Shown: piece after piece, positions 10,759-20,465 of the stretch
Position numbering within the stretch: the stretch's first letter is position 1
How the letters are laid out: each line of letters opens with the position of its first letter
Assembly (NCBI GenBank): GCA_020051695.1
Contig: JAGVQM010000011.1
Coordinates: forward strand, 62,001-126,000
Reading direction: 5' to 3'
Source: Candidatus Zixiibacteriota bacterium
GTDB lineage: Bacteria > Zixibacteria > MSB-5A5 > WJJR01 > JAJRUJ01
Length of the DNA: 64,000 nucleotides
The notes under the pieces: generated by a model
Told to the model about the DNA's origin: nothing
Seen by the model: the letters and a program-made list of their open reading frames with translations, nothing else
Database searches by the model: none
Position numbers and translations under genes: made by a program

Positions 10759-12666
10759 GTGGCCAGCGACTCCCGCTTTTTCCGCTTTGTGCTGCATATA
10801 ACCCTGGTATTGAATTTCGTCCTTCCCCGCAGCGTCTCCGGGCAGCCCGCGGCATTTGTCGCCGACCGTCCGGCGGCGGAATGGTTGTACGATTACTGGA
10901 AGATCGAGGTCTCGCCCACCCGGGGAATAATCCTGGATATCGACCGCAAGGCGCGGGTCAATGCGCTGCAGGGCCGCGCGGTGGGCCGGCTGAAAATCTG
11001 GGAGACCTTCTATCAATCATTGCAGAAATTCAGCGGGACACTCAGCGATACCCTCGGTGGAATCCTGTTCCAAATCGAAAAAGCAGATCTCAAATCCGGT
11101 TTTCCCTTTTCCGATTATCGGTTGTATTCCGAAGACCGTTTGTATGAAGTCGACCTGGCCGCGCCGTCGTTCCCGTATTTTGTGGAGTACCATTACCAGG
11201 TACTGATTGATAATACTTTTTTCTGGCCCGATTGGGTGTTTCTTGATGAGTACCCACGGGACAGCGTGTCCTACACGGTTGCCGTGCCGCACCGTTTCGC
11301 CTACCGCACGCGGGAAGTGTGGCCCGGGTTGCGGGTGGACACCGACCGCTCCCTTAAACGGGACATCACCGTATGGTCGGCGGTCGATGTCCTGCCGGAA
11401 ACCGTGGCGGGAAGTGCCCCCCTGCCGGTGATGTATATCGCCCCCGAGAATTTTGTTGTTGCCCGACAGCGCGGGAGTACAGAATCATGGGCCAGTCTCG
11501 GCAGTTGGTACGATAAGTTGACTGAAGGCCGCCGGAAAATCACCAAACAGCAGGCGCGGGAAATCAAAGCGCTGCCCACCAATCCCGCAGACCCCTACAC
11601 GGTTGTCTTGGAGCTTAAGGATTTTGTTTCCCATAACTGGCGGTATGTGGCCATTGAGGTCGGCATCGGCGGCTGGCGTCCTCATGAGGCCGCGTCTGTG
11701 TTCGACAGCAAATATGGCGATTGCAAGGACCTGACCTATCTGTGGCTGGCCATGCTCGACCAGTTCGGCATCGAAGCACACCCGGCATTGCTGCGCACGC
11801 GCCTCCGCCAGCCCATCATGGCGGATTTCCCCAAGGATTGGTTTGACCATGTTGTCGGTTGTGCAGTCATCGGCGCCGACACGATCTGGGCCGATCTGAC
11901 CGCCCCCGGATACCGCGCGGGCACACTACCCTACCAGGCCGAGGGCCGGCATGCACTGGTCATTACCAAAAACGGCGGTGTGTTGTGTCGTACGCCCGGC
12001 TCGCGGCCGGCGGATAACGTGGTGATTCGATCACTGACCGGGAATCTGCAGCGGAACGGCGATCTCGCTTTCTCGCTGCGCGCGGAGGTGACCGGGCACA
12101 AATTGCGCGTGCTGGGTACCGGGACGTCAACCAACAACGACGATCGCCGGGCCGCGGAAGTCCTGGGCGTGCTTCCCGGACGGTTGACGGCTGAGGCCAT
12201 GTCCTTTGCGGCGAATCCGGACGGCATCTCGGCCGGCGTACAGGTCACCGGGATCATCGCGGAATGGGCGGAGTTTACCGGTCAGCGAATTGTTTTCCCC
12301 CTGACGTTTGCCGGCTGGGCCGCGCCGCAGCCGATGGTTGAGCCGGGCGACGGCTATTCTGCGACGCGACGGCCCTATCCCTGCCGCGAAATCGATTCAT
12401 TGCTGATTATCCTGCCAAGTGGGTATGCGTGCGAATTTATGCCCGCGGACGTGGTCGTCGATGAAGGCCCGGTGCATTTTGCATTCTCTTCCCGTTTTGC
12501 CGGGGACACCTTAATCTATTGTCGGGATTTTCAGTATGCCGCCGGCCGTGATCAGGCGGAGACCCCCGACCTGGATGGGCATTCCATCGCCGCCATTCAG
12601 AATGCCGATGCAGTATTCGTTCGTGTGGCCGAGCCCGCGGGGGATTCCGCCACGAGTACATTTTAG
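10759..12666 (+). CDS. DUF3857 / transglutaminase exported protein with intact active site
   Basis: 635 residues starting at GTG 10759 with a signal peptide (core FVLHITLVLNFVL, cleavage after VSG). A DUF3857 domain covers about 40-240 and a transglutaminase core about 250-400. The catalytic Cys is present in KYGDCKDLTYLW, with His in WFDHVVG and Asp in IWADLTAPG, so all three members of the triad can be assigned. The protein could cross-link or cleave peptides in the periplasm; the substrate is unknown. It sits 12 bases after its catalytically dead paralogue and converges on the saccharopine-dehydrogenase-like gene with a 17-base gap. The pair suggests an active and inactive subunit acting together, which is an inference. 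Confidence 0.8.
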   Translation: MASDSRFFRFVLHITLVLNFVLPRSVSGQPAAFVADRPAAEWLYDYWKIEVSPTRGIILDIDRKARVNALQGRAVGRLKIWETFYQSLQKFSGTLSDTLGGILFQIEKADLKSGFPFSDYRLYSEDRLYEVDLAAPSFPYFVEYHYQVLIDNTFFWPDWVFLDEYPRDSVSYTVAVPHRFAYRTREVWPGLRVDTDRSLKRDITVWSAVDVLPETVAGSAPLPVMYIAPENFVVARQRGSTESWASLGSWYDKLTEGRRKITKQQAREIKALPTNPADPYTVVLELKDFVSHNWRYVAIEVGIGGWRPHEAASVFDSKYGDCKDLTYLWLAMLDQFGIEAHPALLRTRLRQPIMADFPKDWFDHVVGCAVIGADTIWADLTAPGYRAGTLPYQAEGRHALVITKNGGVLCRTPGSRPADNVVIRSLTGNLQRNGDLAFSLRAEVTGHKLRVLGTGTSTNNDDRRAAEVLGVLPGRLTAEAMSFAANPDGISAGVQVTGIIAEWAEFTGQRIVFPLTFAGWAAPQPMVEPGDGYSATRRPYPCREIDSLLIILPSGYACEFMPADVVVDEGPVHFAFSSRFAGDTLIYCRDFQYAAGRDQAETPDLDGHSIAAIQNADAVFVRVAEPAGDSATSTF

Positions 12667-12683
12667 CCCGGCGGCGTGCTGCT

Positions 12684-13826
12684 TCAGTCGATGCCTGTGA
12701 TCTGAATATTGCGGCGCCGCAATTCTTCGATGAATTCGGTGGGCGGCACGCCCAGCTCCTGGCCGAATACGCCGGTGCGCGTAATGCGCCCGGCGGCCTG
12801 CATCTGGGAAACAATTGCCGCGGGGTAGGAAGTCATCCGCGCCATCGAGGTTATTTCCCGCCGCTCATCGTAATAGTCGACGATGGTCAATTCCCGGGAC
12901 CGGCGCGTCGTGCCTTCCGAGCCGGAAAACGCGACGCGGACCAGGGTCACATCCTGCTGATTGTGCGGCAGGCGTTCCAGCAGCATCCGTGCTGTTATTT
13001 CACGCGGCGCAATGGCGCCCGATTGCGTCTTGATTTTTTCCGAGGAGAACAATCCCAGCCGATACATCGCGGCGATTATCGCGCCATGTCCGGGATATCT
13101 GATCGTTTTATAGTCGAGGTTTTTCAGGCGGCCGGCATATGTCTCCGGCAAGGTGGACGTCCCGCCCGAGGTATAAAACGCCTCGACTTCTTCAAAGGGC
13201 GTGGGGAACGCCAGCGTTTCAATTTCGGTGAGCGGCTCGACAGTTACGACCTGTCCGTCGCGCAAAATGGTTACGGGTTCGACGTATTCGTTGATCAGAC
13301 CCTCGACCGAGAAAATCAGCGAGTAATTCAATGGCGGCTCCGGGCGCTGGGGCAATCCTCCGACCCGGATGCCAATGGAGTCAACCCACGGCCAGCGGTC
13401 CACGCCCCAGGCGGCCAGTACACTGACCATCCCCGGCGCCAGTCCGCAATCGGGAATAACGGAAATCCCGGCCCGGCGTGCCCGGTCATCCAGTTCCAAT
13501 TGGCGGCGGACAATTGTATTGTTGCCCCCCAGGTCGCAAAAATGAGTCCGGGTATCGATTGCCGCTTCGGTAAAATGGACATTGAAGCCGTAATGAATGG
13601 CCGCGAGGCAGGCGTCCGCCGGCTGCATCAGTCTGCGGACCTGTTCGGGGTCGGCGGCGTCAAATTCCAAGGTCGTCAGCCGGGGATCGCCGAAGCGTTC
13701 CTGCAATCGTAACAGGTTATCCGGATTGTAGTCTGCGGCCGTTACCGCTGTTGTCGATTGTTGTTGCAGGAAGTCATAACAGGCGACTTGCCCCATCTTG
13801 CCGGCGCCCAGGACCAGATATTTCAT
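12684..13826 (-). CDS. Saccharopine dehydrogenase family oxidoreductase
   Basis: 380 residues with an N-terminal Rossmann fold (MKYLVLGAGKMGQVACYDFL) binding NAD(P). The catalytic/C-terminal domain follows saccharopine reductases and lysine 6-dehydrogenases, with DLGGNNTIVRRQLELD and PDCGLAPGMVSVLA. Family members oxidise or form saccharopine or lysine-derived imines in lysine metabolism, and this short single-domain form is closest in layout to L-lysine 6-dehydrogenase-like proteins. The exact substrate cannot be read from the sequence. The divergently read gene beside it is a broken solute symporter, which may once have imported a related amino acid. Confidence 0.75.
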   Translation of the reverse strand: MKYLVLGAGKMGQVACYDFLQQQSTTAVTAADYNPDNLLRLQERFGDPRLTTLEFDAADPEQVRRLMQPADACLAAIHYGFNVHFTEAAIDTRTHFCDLGGNNTIVRRQLELDDRARRAGISVIPDCGLAPGMVSVLAAWGVDRWPWVDSIGIRVGGLPQRPEPPLNYSLIFSVEGLINEYVEPVTILRDGQVVTVEPLTEIETLAFPTPFEEVEAFYTSGGTSTLPETYAGRLKNLDYKTIRYPGHGAIIAAMYRLGLFSSEKIKTQSGAIAPREITARMLLERLPHNQQDVTLVRVAFSGSEGTTRRSRELTIVDYYDERREITSMARMTSYPAAIVSQMQAAGRITRTGVFGQELGVPPTEFIEELRRRNIQITGID

Positions 13827-13992
13827 TGCCGCTCCCGCCAGGTTTCGTGCGTTTTTTTAAATTATCCATTGACTGACTACGCAGATCCCGGCCCGGTTTA
13901 TGGCCGCCTGCTGTCTAATTCCGGGTGGGCAAAACAACGGGGGCGGTGTATATTCCCGCTCAGCGTAATTTTTGACTGGTGGAGGCGCAGCC

Positions 13993-14941
13993 GTGGTCTA
14001 TTTCTGGTTTATTCTGGTGTACCTGATTTTTTTGATCGGCGTCGGCATGTACCGCAGCAAATATGTTCGCACCTAGGAGGATTTTGTCGTGGCCGGGCGC
14101 AACCTGTCGGCCAAAGTGCTGGTCGGCACCCTGCTGGCGACCTGGATCGGTTCGGGGAGTATCATCGGCGGGGCCGGGCTGGCTTTCGACCGTGGTTTTT
14201 CCGCGCTGTGGTTTTCGGTGGGGGCCTGGGCGGCCATTGTTGTCCTCTATATGGTCGCCGGACGGGCACGAAATCTGGCCCAGTTTACCGTTCCGGACAT
14301 GCTGGAGATGCGCTACAACAAATATGCCCGCGCGTTGGGCACGCTGGTGACCGTGATCGCCTACACCGCCATTGTCTCCTACCAGTTCCGGGCCGGCGGC
14401 TAAGTGCTCAACCTGGTGACCGGCGTCCATCCCGATATCGGGATCGTCACTACGGCCGTGTTTGTGATCGGGTATACGGTGTTGGCCGGGATGATTTCGG
14501 TGGCGTATACCGATGTCGTCAACGGCATCTTCATGGTCCTGGGCTTGTTTATTGCGTTGCCGTTCATGCTGGCCAACGCCGGGGGGTGGTCGGCCGTCGT
14601 TGCCGCCCTGCCCGCCGATCATTTTACGGTCATGGGGGAAATGACCGTCTGGGAGGCGCTGGGGTACACCCTGCCGACGATGCTGTTGATGCTCGGCGAA
14701 TCGGGGATGTACCAGCGGTTCTTCTCCACCAAAAATGCGGGGATCGCTAAACGATCGGTCGGGGGGTGGATTCGATGGCCGGCGGGATGATCGTTACGCT
14801 GCTGTGGGAAATATTGAAACAACCATTCGGGATGAATACTGTCTACCCGGCGCTGGCCACCTCGTGATCTTGTTGATCGTCGTCAGTTTATGCGGTAAAA
14901 AACCGGACGAAGCCAAATGGGGACCGTTTTTCACTACGTAG
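13993..14941 (+). pseudogene. Sodium:solute symporter (SSF family) pseudogene
   Basis: A GTG start at 13993 with a good GGAGG seven bases upstream opens a typical SSF N-terminus (VVYFWFILVYLIFLIGVG). The frame is stopped by TAG at 14074 (between VRT and EDFVVAGRNLS) and TAA at 14401 (between FRAGG and VLNLVTG), yet clear SSF sequence continues through both (GTLLATWIGSGSIIGGAGLA; GEMTVWEALGYTLPTMLLML). Near 14765, after KRSVGGWI, a large internal part is missing, and the C-terminal end (MIVTLLWEILKQPFGMNT, then KKPDEAKWGPFF) is spread over other frames. Two stops, frameshifts and a deletion mean a decayed gene. Intact family members have about 480-500 residues. Confidence 0.85.
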
Positions 14942-15028
14942 GTACTATGCTATCCCCAATGAGGCGTTGTGGCGGGGATAGGATGAGGCTACACTTCGGG
15001 AAACGAACACAACACGTGGTCATCGTGT

Positions 15029-15080
15029 TTGGCGTACGTCCTTCCCCGCACGTTGTGCGGGGATCTTCGACGTGCGCCAA
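15029..15080. repeat. Palindromic element with nested hairpin
   Basis: Outer arms TTGGCGTACGTC and GACGTGCGCCAA (11 of 12 paired) enclose a GC-rich hairpin CCCCGCAC..GTGCGGGG. Short relatives of the outer arms occur at 29761-29781 and 31968-31988. A further dyad (TCGGG..CCCGA) follows at about 15097-15118. The stretch between the symporter pseudogene and glyA holds no gene. Confidence 0.55.
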
Positions 15081-15128
15081 CAATCAATTCTTGTCGGGGT
15101 TCTTCGGAACCCGACCTACATCTGTTGC

Positions 15129-16388
15129 CTACAGCGGTTTGTCCTCCAGCCGTTTGCCGTAGAGCGGGAACAACCGGCATAACTCCAGCACGTCCGCAGC
15201 CACTTGGGCATAGGTTGCCTCATCGCCGAGATTGGAGATGACCTTGTGAATAAATCCGGCGATTGTTTTCATTTCCCGTTCTTTCATGCCGCGTGTGGTG
15301 ATCGCCGGGGTGCCGATGCGGACGCCGGAGGTCACCAGCGGTTTGCGGGTGTCGAACGGCACGGTGTTTTTATTCACGGTGATGTTCGAAGCGTCCAGCG
15401 CGTTTTCGACTTTCTTGCCGGAGTAGTCGGCCTCGATGAACGACAGCAGCATGAGGTGTGTGTCTGTCCCGCCCGCGACGACATGATATCCATAGTTGAG
15501 AAATTCCTGTGCCATCGCTTTGGCGTTGGCGACAATCTGTGTCTGGTACTGTTTGAATTCCGGCGTGGCGGCTTCTTTAAACGCCACGGCTTTGGCGGCG
15601 ATGACATGCATCAGCGGTCCGCCCTGGATGCCGGGCATGACCATGCGGTCGAGGTCGGCCGCGTATTGTTCCTTGCACATCACCAGCCCGCCGCGCGGCC
15701 CGCGCAGGGTTTTATGCGTGGTCGAGGTCACAAAATCCGCAAAGGGCACCGGCGAGGGATGCAATCCCGCCACGATCAGCCCCGCGATATGCGCGATATC
15801 GACCATCAATTTCGCGCCGCAGTTGTCGGCGATCTCGCGGAATTTCTGGAAATCGATGAAACGGGGATAGGCCGAGGCGCCGGTGACGATCAATTTCGGT
15901 TTGTGTTCATTTGCCAGCCGGGCGACCTGGTCATAGTCAATTTGTTCGGTGTCTTTGCGTACGCCGTAGCCGTAGACCTTGTACAGCTTCCCCGAAAAAT
16001 TCAGCGGATGGCCGTGCGTGAGGTGGCCGCCGCAGGCGAGGTCCAGCCCCAGGATCGTGTCGCCGGGGCTGCAGACGGTCATGTACACCGCCATGTTGGC
16101 CTGCGAGCCGGCGTGCGGCTGGACATTGGCGTGCTCGCAGCCGAATAGCGCGGTGAGTCGTTCGCGGGCGAGGTTTTCGGCGACATCGACATATTCGCAC
16201 CCGCCGTAGTAGCGCCGTCCTGGGTACCCCTCGGCGTACTTGTTGGTCATCACGCCGCCCTGTGCCTCGAGGACGGCCTCGGAAACGAAGTTTTCCGAGG
16301 CGATCAGCTCCAGCTTTTCGGCCTGCCGCTTCGTTTCGTTATACAACGCTGCGTAAATTTCCGGGTCTTTGGTTTTGAGTATGCTCAT
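15129..16388 (-). CDS. glyA: Serine hydroxymethyltransferase
   Basis: 419 residues, the usual length. GlyA interconverts serine and tetrahydrofolate with glycine and 5,10-methylene-tetrahydrofolate, using PLP. Visible signatures are [10 protein letters not shown] near the N-terminus, YYGGCEYVD, the DIAHIAGLI motif, and the PLP-binding lysine in [13 protein letters not shown]. The ATG at 16388 is chosen because GGAAGGAAAC precedes it and the protein then begins [15 protein letters not shown] as in the family. The start overlaps the stop of the upstream DUF5677-like gene by ATGA, so its translation may be coupled. It supplies glycine and one-carbon units that tie in with the gcvH/gcvPA genes at 49 kb. 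Confidence 0.96.
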   Translation of the reverse strand: MSILKTKDPEIYAALYNETKRQAEKLELIASENFVSEAVLEAQGGVMTNKYAEGYPGRRYYGGCEYVDVAENLARERLTALFGCEHANVQPHAGSQANMAVYMTVCSPGDTILGLDLACGGHLTHGHPLNFSGKLYKVYGYGVRKDTEQIDYDQVARLANEHKPKLIVTGASAYPRFIDFQKFREIADNCGAKLMVDIAHIAGLIVAGLHPSPVPFADFVTSTTHKTLRGPRGGLVMCKEQYAADLDRMVMPGIQGGPLMHVIAAKAVAFKEAATPEFKQYQTQIVANAKAMAQEFLNYGYHVVAGGTDTHLMLLSFIEADYSGKKVENALDASNITVNKNTVPFDTRKPLVTSGVRIGTPAITTRGMKEREMKTIAGFIHKVISNLGDEATYAQVAADVLELCRLFPLYGKRLEDKPL

Positions 16389-17383
16389 ATATGTTTCCTT
16401 CCGCCATGATTTCTGTTTGCCCGTGTTGAAAACGTGGTAATCGCATTCCCGCAATATTTGTTGCATAGCTCATTGACTGTGTTTGCAAACGTGGCCAATT
16501 CTTCGCCCAAAGCTCCGTCTACGGGAATGCCCACCAGTCGCTCCAAAGCGCCAATCAATCGTAACGTATAATCCAGCGCTGAGTATAATACAGTATCAAC
16601 ACCGATGGCGCTGGGTGCGACATAGTATTTTTCTCCATCGGCGTCTTTAATTCGCATTATCGAATCATGCATCCCGATAGCATGTGTCAGTTCATTTAAA
16701 GCGCTATAATCCCAAACGTATGATCTCCACAAGCTGATGCAAAGTTCTACCGGGGTCGATTCGGACTGGCATACATTTTTTAATAGGTCTTTATTGTTCT
16801 GCCCGAACCATTCGCTTTTATACTTGTAAGCCAACTCTTCTTCATCTTTTGGCGGTTCAAAGTCCGCGTCCTTGAATTGTCTCACCAAATCCTGGAATTT
16901 GTGCGGTAATTTTTCTATTCGTTTGTCATCGTCTTCTTTAAGAGGAGCGAATTTACGATGGGGCGATTGCCTGATTTTGTACACTCTTCGTAACGCAGTA
17001 ATTGTTGGTTCGCGATTATAAATGAACGACAATAGATCTTTATTTGTGATGATGAATTCAATATGTAACCTAGTTTCCCATATTCTTCTGGTCAAAGCAG
17101 CACCTTCCGGTGCGCGCCCAAAATTGCACAATATCATGCAACTTTCTAAGCTTGGATAGGTCTTGGCAATGGCCTTTTTGCTTGTCCAAATGTATTCAGA
17201 ATTAACCTTTTGCTTGTTTTCTGACTGCGACCAATAATCCGGCAATCTCCTAAGCAAATTCATGGCAACGCCAAATTCTTCAAAGACGTCTTGCAGATCC
17301 CACCAGAGCTTGGAAGGAGCGAACGCCGCTCTAAAATATTCTGGGCGGTACTTGGAAGGATCGAATGGTTTTTCGTTATTCAT
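16385..17383 (-). CDS. DUF5677-like hypothetical protein, coupled to glyA
   Basis: 332 residues, mainly helical, AT-richer than its neighbours. The part [22 protein letters not shown] followed by [16 protein letters not shown] resembles the conserved region of DUF5677 proteins, which often occur in defence or mobile contexts; that match is by eye and function is unknown.
Its last codons (NHGGRKHI) are encoded by the glyA ribosome binding site, and its TGA overlaps the glyA ATG. A 121-bp MITE-like element lies 33 bases upstream of its start. Composition, the element and the overlap suggest insertion in front of glyA, possibly with loss of its original C-terminus. No signal peptide or membrane helix is seen. 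Confidence 0.6.
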   Translation of the reverse strand: MNNEKPFDPSKYRPEYFRAAFAPSKLWWDLQDVFEEFGVAMNLLRRLPDYWSQSENKQKVNSEYIWTSKKAIAKTYPSLESCMILCNFGRAPEGAALTRRIWETRLHIEFIITNKDLLSFIYNREPTITALRRVYKIRQSPHRKFAPLKEDDDKRIEKLPHKFQDLVRQFKDADFEPPKDEEELAYKYKSEWFGQNNKDLLKNVCQSESTPVELCISLWRSYVWDYSALNELTHAIGMHDSIMRIKDADGEKYYVAPSAIGVDTVLYSALDYTLRLIGALERLVGIPVDGALGEELATFANTVNELCNKYCGNAITTFSTRANRNHGGRKHI

Positions 17384-17415
17384 TGCAATTCACGTTCCGT
17401 GGGCGGCAGATATCC

Positions 17416-17536
17416 AGAGGCTGTCCCAAAACATTCCCATTCTTGTCTTGCCCGCGAAAGCGGGCATCCAAGCCTTTGTGCTACAATCACTGGATTCCCG
17501 CCTGCGCGGGAATGACGGACTTTTGAGACAACCTCT
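17416..17536. repeat. MITE-like element with terminal inverted repeats
   Basis: 121 bases bounded by AGAGGCTGTCCCAAAA and TTTTGAGACAACCTCT, which pair at 14 of 16 positions. Inside are two hairpins, CCCGCGAAAGCGGG and ATTCCCGCCTGCGCGGGAAT. It has no coding capacity. Elements of this style (GATTCCCGC..GCGGGAATGACGG) are scattered through many bacterial genomes. It sits directly upstream of the AT-rich DUF5677-like gene. Confidence 0.7.
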
Positions 17537-17767
17537 CCACATCTGCCCCGATCTCCTCGTGACCTTCTAAATTCCCCGTCGCGGTGGGCTCGCATCAGCC
17601 TGCCATTACTTTCTCACCCACCCGTTGGGTGGGGTACCATTACCCATACGACCCCGGTAGGGCAAGACCCAAGCGGAGCGACGCGGTCCTGCCGTATTCT
17701 TCTCATTATGACAGGACCGCTAAAGGGTCCTGTTCTACTCCGGCTTCTCTCTATTTCAACATTTCCT

Positions 17768-17840
17768 GTGCGGGTCAGCCCTTGGGCTGACCGATTTATT
17801 ATTTTTGTAATTCCGTCAGCCTAAAGGCTGACCGGCACAT
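17768..17840. repeat. Two GTCAGCC/GGCTGAC palindromes
   Basis: Two copies of a short palindrome family in opposite orientation, GCGGGTCAGCCC..GGGCTGACC at 17770-17792 and GTCAGCCTAAAGGCTGACC at 17815-17833, each with a CACA or TGTG flank. Further copies are at 21603-21632 and 54074-54106. Together with CACCCACCCGTTGGGTGGGG near 17616 they fill the gap upstream of the DUF5677-like gene and downstream of the aconitase gene; no gene is seen here. Confidence 0.65.
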
Positions 17841-17861
17841 TATGGGTTTCAATTTTCCCGT

Positions 17862-19790
17862 TTACAACCTCGCCTTCACCAGATTCTCCGCGCCACCGGC
17901 GACGACCAGTTCCTGCGCTACGGTGGACAGTGGCGGGAACGTGAATGATTGGCCGTCACAGATGATCGTCGAATTTCGATAATCGACCGTGAGCGCCGGG
18001 CCGACGATGGTCGGTTTCTTTTCGGCGGCGTATTTATTCCGCAGATAATCGACCAGCGCCGGGCATTCAAACACGACAAAGCCGTTGTTGAATGCGTTAC
18101 GCTTGTACGTCTCGGAAAATGACACCGCGGCCACACAACTAATCCCCCGATAAGCCAGCGCGGTGGCGGCCTGCTCGCGCGAGGACCCGCTGCCGAAATT
18201 CCGCCCGGCGACGATGACATCGTTGGTCTGCGCCAGTTTCTGGAATTCGGAATCGTAGTTAAGCATACACGCCGCCGCCATCTCGTCTTTGGTCAGGTTA
18301 TCTTTATACGTAAACTCGCCGCCGTAAATGCCGTCGGTGTTGAGATTATCGATATTCAACCATAATGCGCGGCCGGTCACCGACGCGGGGAAACCCTCGA
18401 TGATCGTCACCGGCTCGGAGGGCCGCTTGGCCGAGCCGTGGACGATGATCGTCGTTTTCCCTTTCATGTCGCTGTATTTGACCGGCCCGCTGATATACCC
18501 GGCCACTGCGGAGGCAGCGACCACGGCGGGGCTGCCGAGGTATACCTGCGCGTCACGATGACCCATACGACCCTTGAAATTGCGGTTGGTGGCGCTGATT
18601 CCCACCTCACCCGCTTTTAGCGTGCCCACTCCCAGCCCGATACACGGCCCGCAACCGGGGGATAAGGTCAGCGCACCGGCATCCACCAGCGCCTGCCAAT
18701 AGCCCAGATCCTCGGCGGCCTTTTGGACATTGGCTGACGCGGCGGCAATGAAAAAATCGACGCCGTCGGCAACTTTTTTACCCTTAACAACCCTGGCGGC
18801 CTCGGCAAAATCCTCCAGCCGGGCATTGACACAACTAAGCAGATAGGCCTTCTGGATTTTGACTTTCTTCTGTTCCATCTCCGGTACGGAAGTCATTGTC
18901 TTCACATTGGCCGGTCCCGAGACATGCGGGATGACGGTCGATAAATCGAGCGTCAAATCGATGTGATAATGCGCGTCGCAGTCCGGGGTCAGTTGGACGG
19001 TAAACCCTCGTTTTATTTCGTCATGGTTGCAGCGTGACACGCCTTTCGCCTTGAGATAGTCGGCCCGCATGTTTAGGAAATCGTACAGGACATCATCATA
19101 GGGGAACACCCCGGCCAGCGCGCCCCATTCAGTGGTCATATTGGCGATACTCATCCGCTGGTCCATGGAAAGCTCGGCGATACCCTCGCCGGTGAATTCA
19201 ACCGCCATGTTGAGGACTTCATCATGGTTAAACAACCCGCACAACGCGATGATGACATCCTTGCCGACGACACCGGGCTGGAGTTTGCCGGTCAGGGTCA
19301 CCCGCGCGATTTGCGGGACTTGCCACCAGGTTTGGCCGGTGGCCCAGATCGACGCGGCATCCGTGCGCACGACCGGGGTCCCCAGGGCATTGATCGCGCC
19401 GTAGATATTCGAATGCGAGTCACTGGCCACCACCATACTGCCGGGGGTGACATACCCCTCCTCGATCATCACCTGATGACTGATCCCGGTGCCTGCCGGA
19501 TAAAAATCCACCCCATGCTCGCGGGCGAAATTCTCTATTTTTTTATATTTAGCCAGGTTTTCGGGCGAGGTGTTCTGGATGTCGTGGTCGATCGCAAAGA
19601 CCGGTTGGCGGGGATCGGCGATTCGGGCTGCGCCGATTGTCCTAAACTTGCCGATGACCGCGCTGGTGTTGTCGTGGGTCATGATATGTTTGGGGCGGCA
19701 GGTAATGAAATCCCCGGCGTAGATTTTCGTCCCCGGTTTCAGTCCGACAGCGTGAGCGGTGGCAATTTTTTCGACGATGGTTTGACCCAT
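17862..19790 (-). CDS. Aconitate hydratase, Aquifex type
   Basis: 642 residues, a single-chain aconitase of the shorter homoaconitase-like (Aquifex) type rather than the 850-900-residue AcnA or AcnB. It interconverts citrate and isocitrate with a 4Fe-4S cluster. The three cluster cysteines are in LLSCVNARL (about 318) and SPGCGPCIGLG (about 380). The C-terminal swivel domain carries GRNFGSGSSREQAATAL and the substrate motif around TYKRNAFNNG. Start ATG 19790 has AGGAAAGGG upstream. It lies at the end of a minus-strand block with citryl-CoA lyase and a CoA-synthetase pair, the expected company for a reductive or bidirectional citrate pathway. Confidence 0.92.
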   Translation of the reverse strand: MGQTIVEKIATAHAVGLKPGTKIYAGDFITCRPKHIMTHDNTSAVIGKFRTIGAARIADPRQPVFAIDHDIQNTSPENLAKYKKIENFAREHGVDFYPAGTGISHQVMIEEGYVTPGSMVVASDSHSNIYGAINALGTPVVRTDAASIWATGQTWWQVPQIARVTLTGKLQPGVVGKDVIIALCGLFNHDEVLNMAVEFTGEGIAELSMDQRMSIANMTTEWGALAGVFPYDDVLYDFLNMRADYLKAKGVSRCNHDEIKRGFTVQLTPDCDAHYHIDLTLDLSTVIPHVSGPANVKTMTSVPEMEQKKVKIQKAYLLSCVNARLEDFAEAARVVKGKKVADGVDFFIAAASANVQKAAEDLGYWQALVDAGALTLSPGCGPCIGLGVGTLKAGEVGISATNRNFKGRMGHRDAQVYLGSPAVVAASAVAGYISGPVKYSDMKGKTTIIVHGSAKRPSEPVTIIEGFPASVTGRALWLNIDNLNTDGIYGGEFTYKDNLTKDEMAAACMLNYDSEFQKLAQTNDVIVAGRNFGSGSSREQAATALAYRGISCVAAVSFSETYKRNAFNNGFVVFECPALVDYLRNKYAAEKKPTIVGPALTVDYRNSTIICDGQSFTFPPLSTVAQELVVAGGAENLVKARL

Positions 19791-19874
19791 TTTTCGGCCC
19801 TTTCCTGAGAACAGTGTCGGTGGCCAATATACAGGGGAAGAGCCGTTCGGGCAAGATACCTGTCGTCGATCGGA

Positions 19875-20462
19875 TTACCGCAACTTCCGTCGCATAATCG
19901 GCCGGGTGGGCGAACGGCGGGCGACCTCGGAGAATCCGGCCTCACGGAAAGCCGCCGCCAGGCCGGTATACGCGAAAACATCCGGCATCTGGTCTTTCTG
20001 GGGTTCGACCGGGTAGCCCTCGAGGATTTTGGCGCCCTGCTTTTTGGCGTAGGCGCTGGCGGCTTTGAGCAACCGGACGGTGATTTTTTTGAGGCGATAC
20101 TCTTTGGTCACAAAAAAGCAAACCACCGACCACACCGGCGATTCATCCACCGGTTTCAAAATGCGCGAACGCTCCAGCGAGCCGAACGACTCGCGGGGGG
20201 CCACCGAACACCAGCCCACCGGTTCATCGCCGATATAGGCCAGCAGGCCGGGGACATGGCCGGAATCGATCAATTGTTTCATTTTCCGGCGGTTGCCGTC
20301 GCCTTTGGCTTTTTCGAATTCCGACCGGGTCTGCCGCCAGTACATACACCAACACCCGCCGCAGGCGCCGCGCTTGCCGAACAGTTGTGTGAAGTCAGTC
20401 CAGCGGTCCGGGGTGAGCGGGTGGACCGCGAAACCGGGGATTTTGGACAGCTTGTTCGTCAT
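19875..20462 (-). CDS. GNAT family N-acetyltransferase
   Basis: 195 residues with the GNAT fold: a substrate half followed by VPGLLAYIGDEPVGWCSVAP (strands beta 2-4) and the acetyl-CoA region VVCFFVTKEYRLKKITVRLL with the KxxxLLKAASAYAKKQG helix. A Cys-rich N-terminal patch (RGACGGCWCMYW) is typical of one uncharacterised GNAT subfamily. The substrate is unknown. The ribosome binding site (GGAGTAAACA) lies in the end of the upstream flavin-nucleotide-binding-like gene, three bases separate the genes, and both are probably cotranscribed. Confidence 0.85.
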   Translation of the reverse strand: MTNKLSKIPGFAVHPLTPDRWTDFTQLFGKRGACGGCWCMYWRQTRSEFEKAKGDGNRRKMKQLIDSGHVPGLLAYIGDEPVGWCSVAPRESFGSLERSRILKPVDESPVWSVVCFFVTKEYRLKKITVRLLKAASAYAKKQGAKILEGYPVEPQKDQMPDVFAYTGLAAAFREAGFSEVARRSPTRPIMRRKLR

Positions 20463-20465
20463 TGT

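Noticed and set aside
14074-14403. In-frame TAG and TAA in the symporter frame as possible recoding (pyrrolysine or readthrough)
   Set aside because: TAG and TAA both occur as normal stops of other genes here, the two sites are not functional residues, and the same gene also has frameshifts and a deletion, so decay explains everything.
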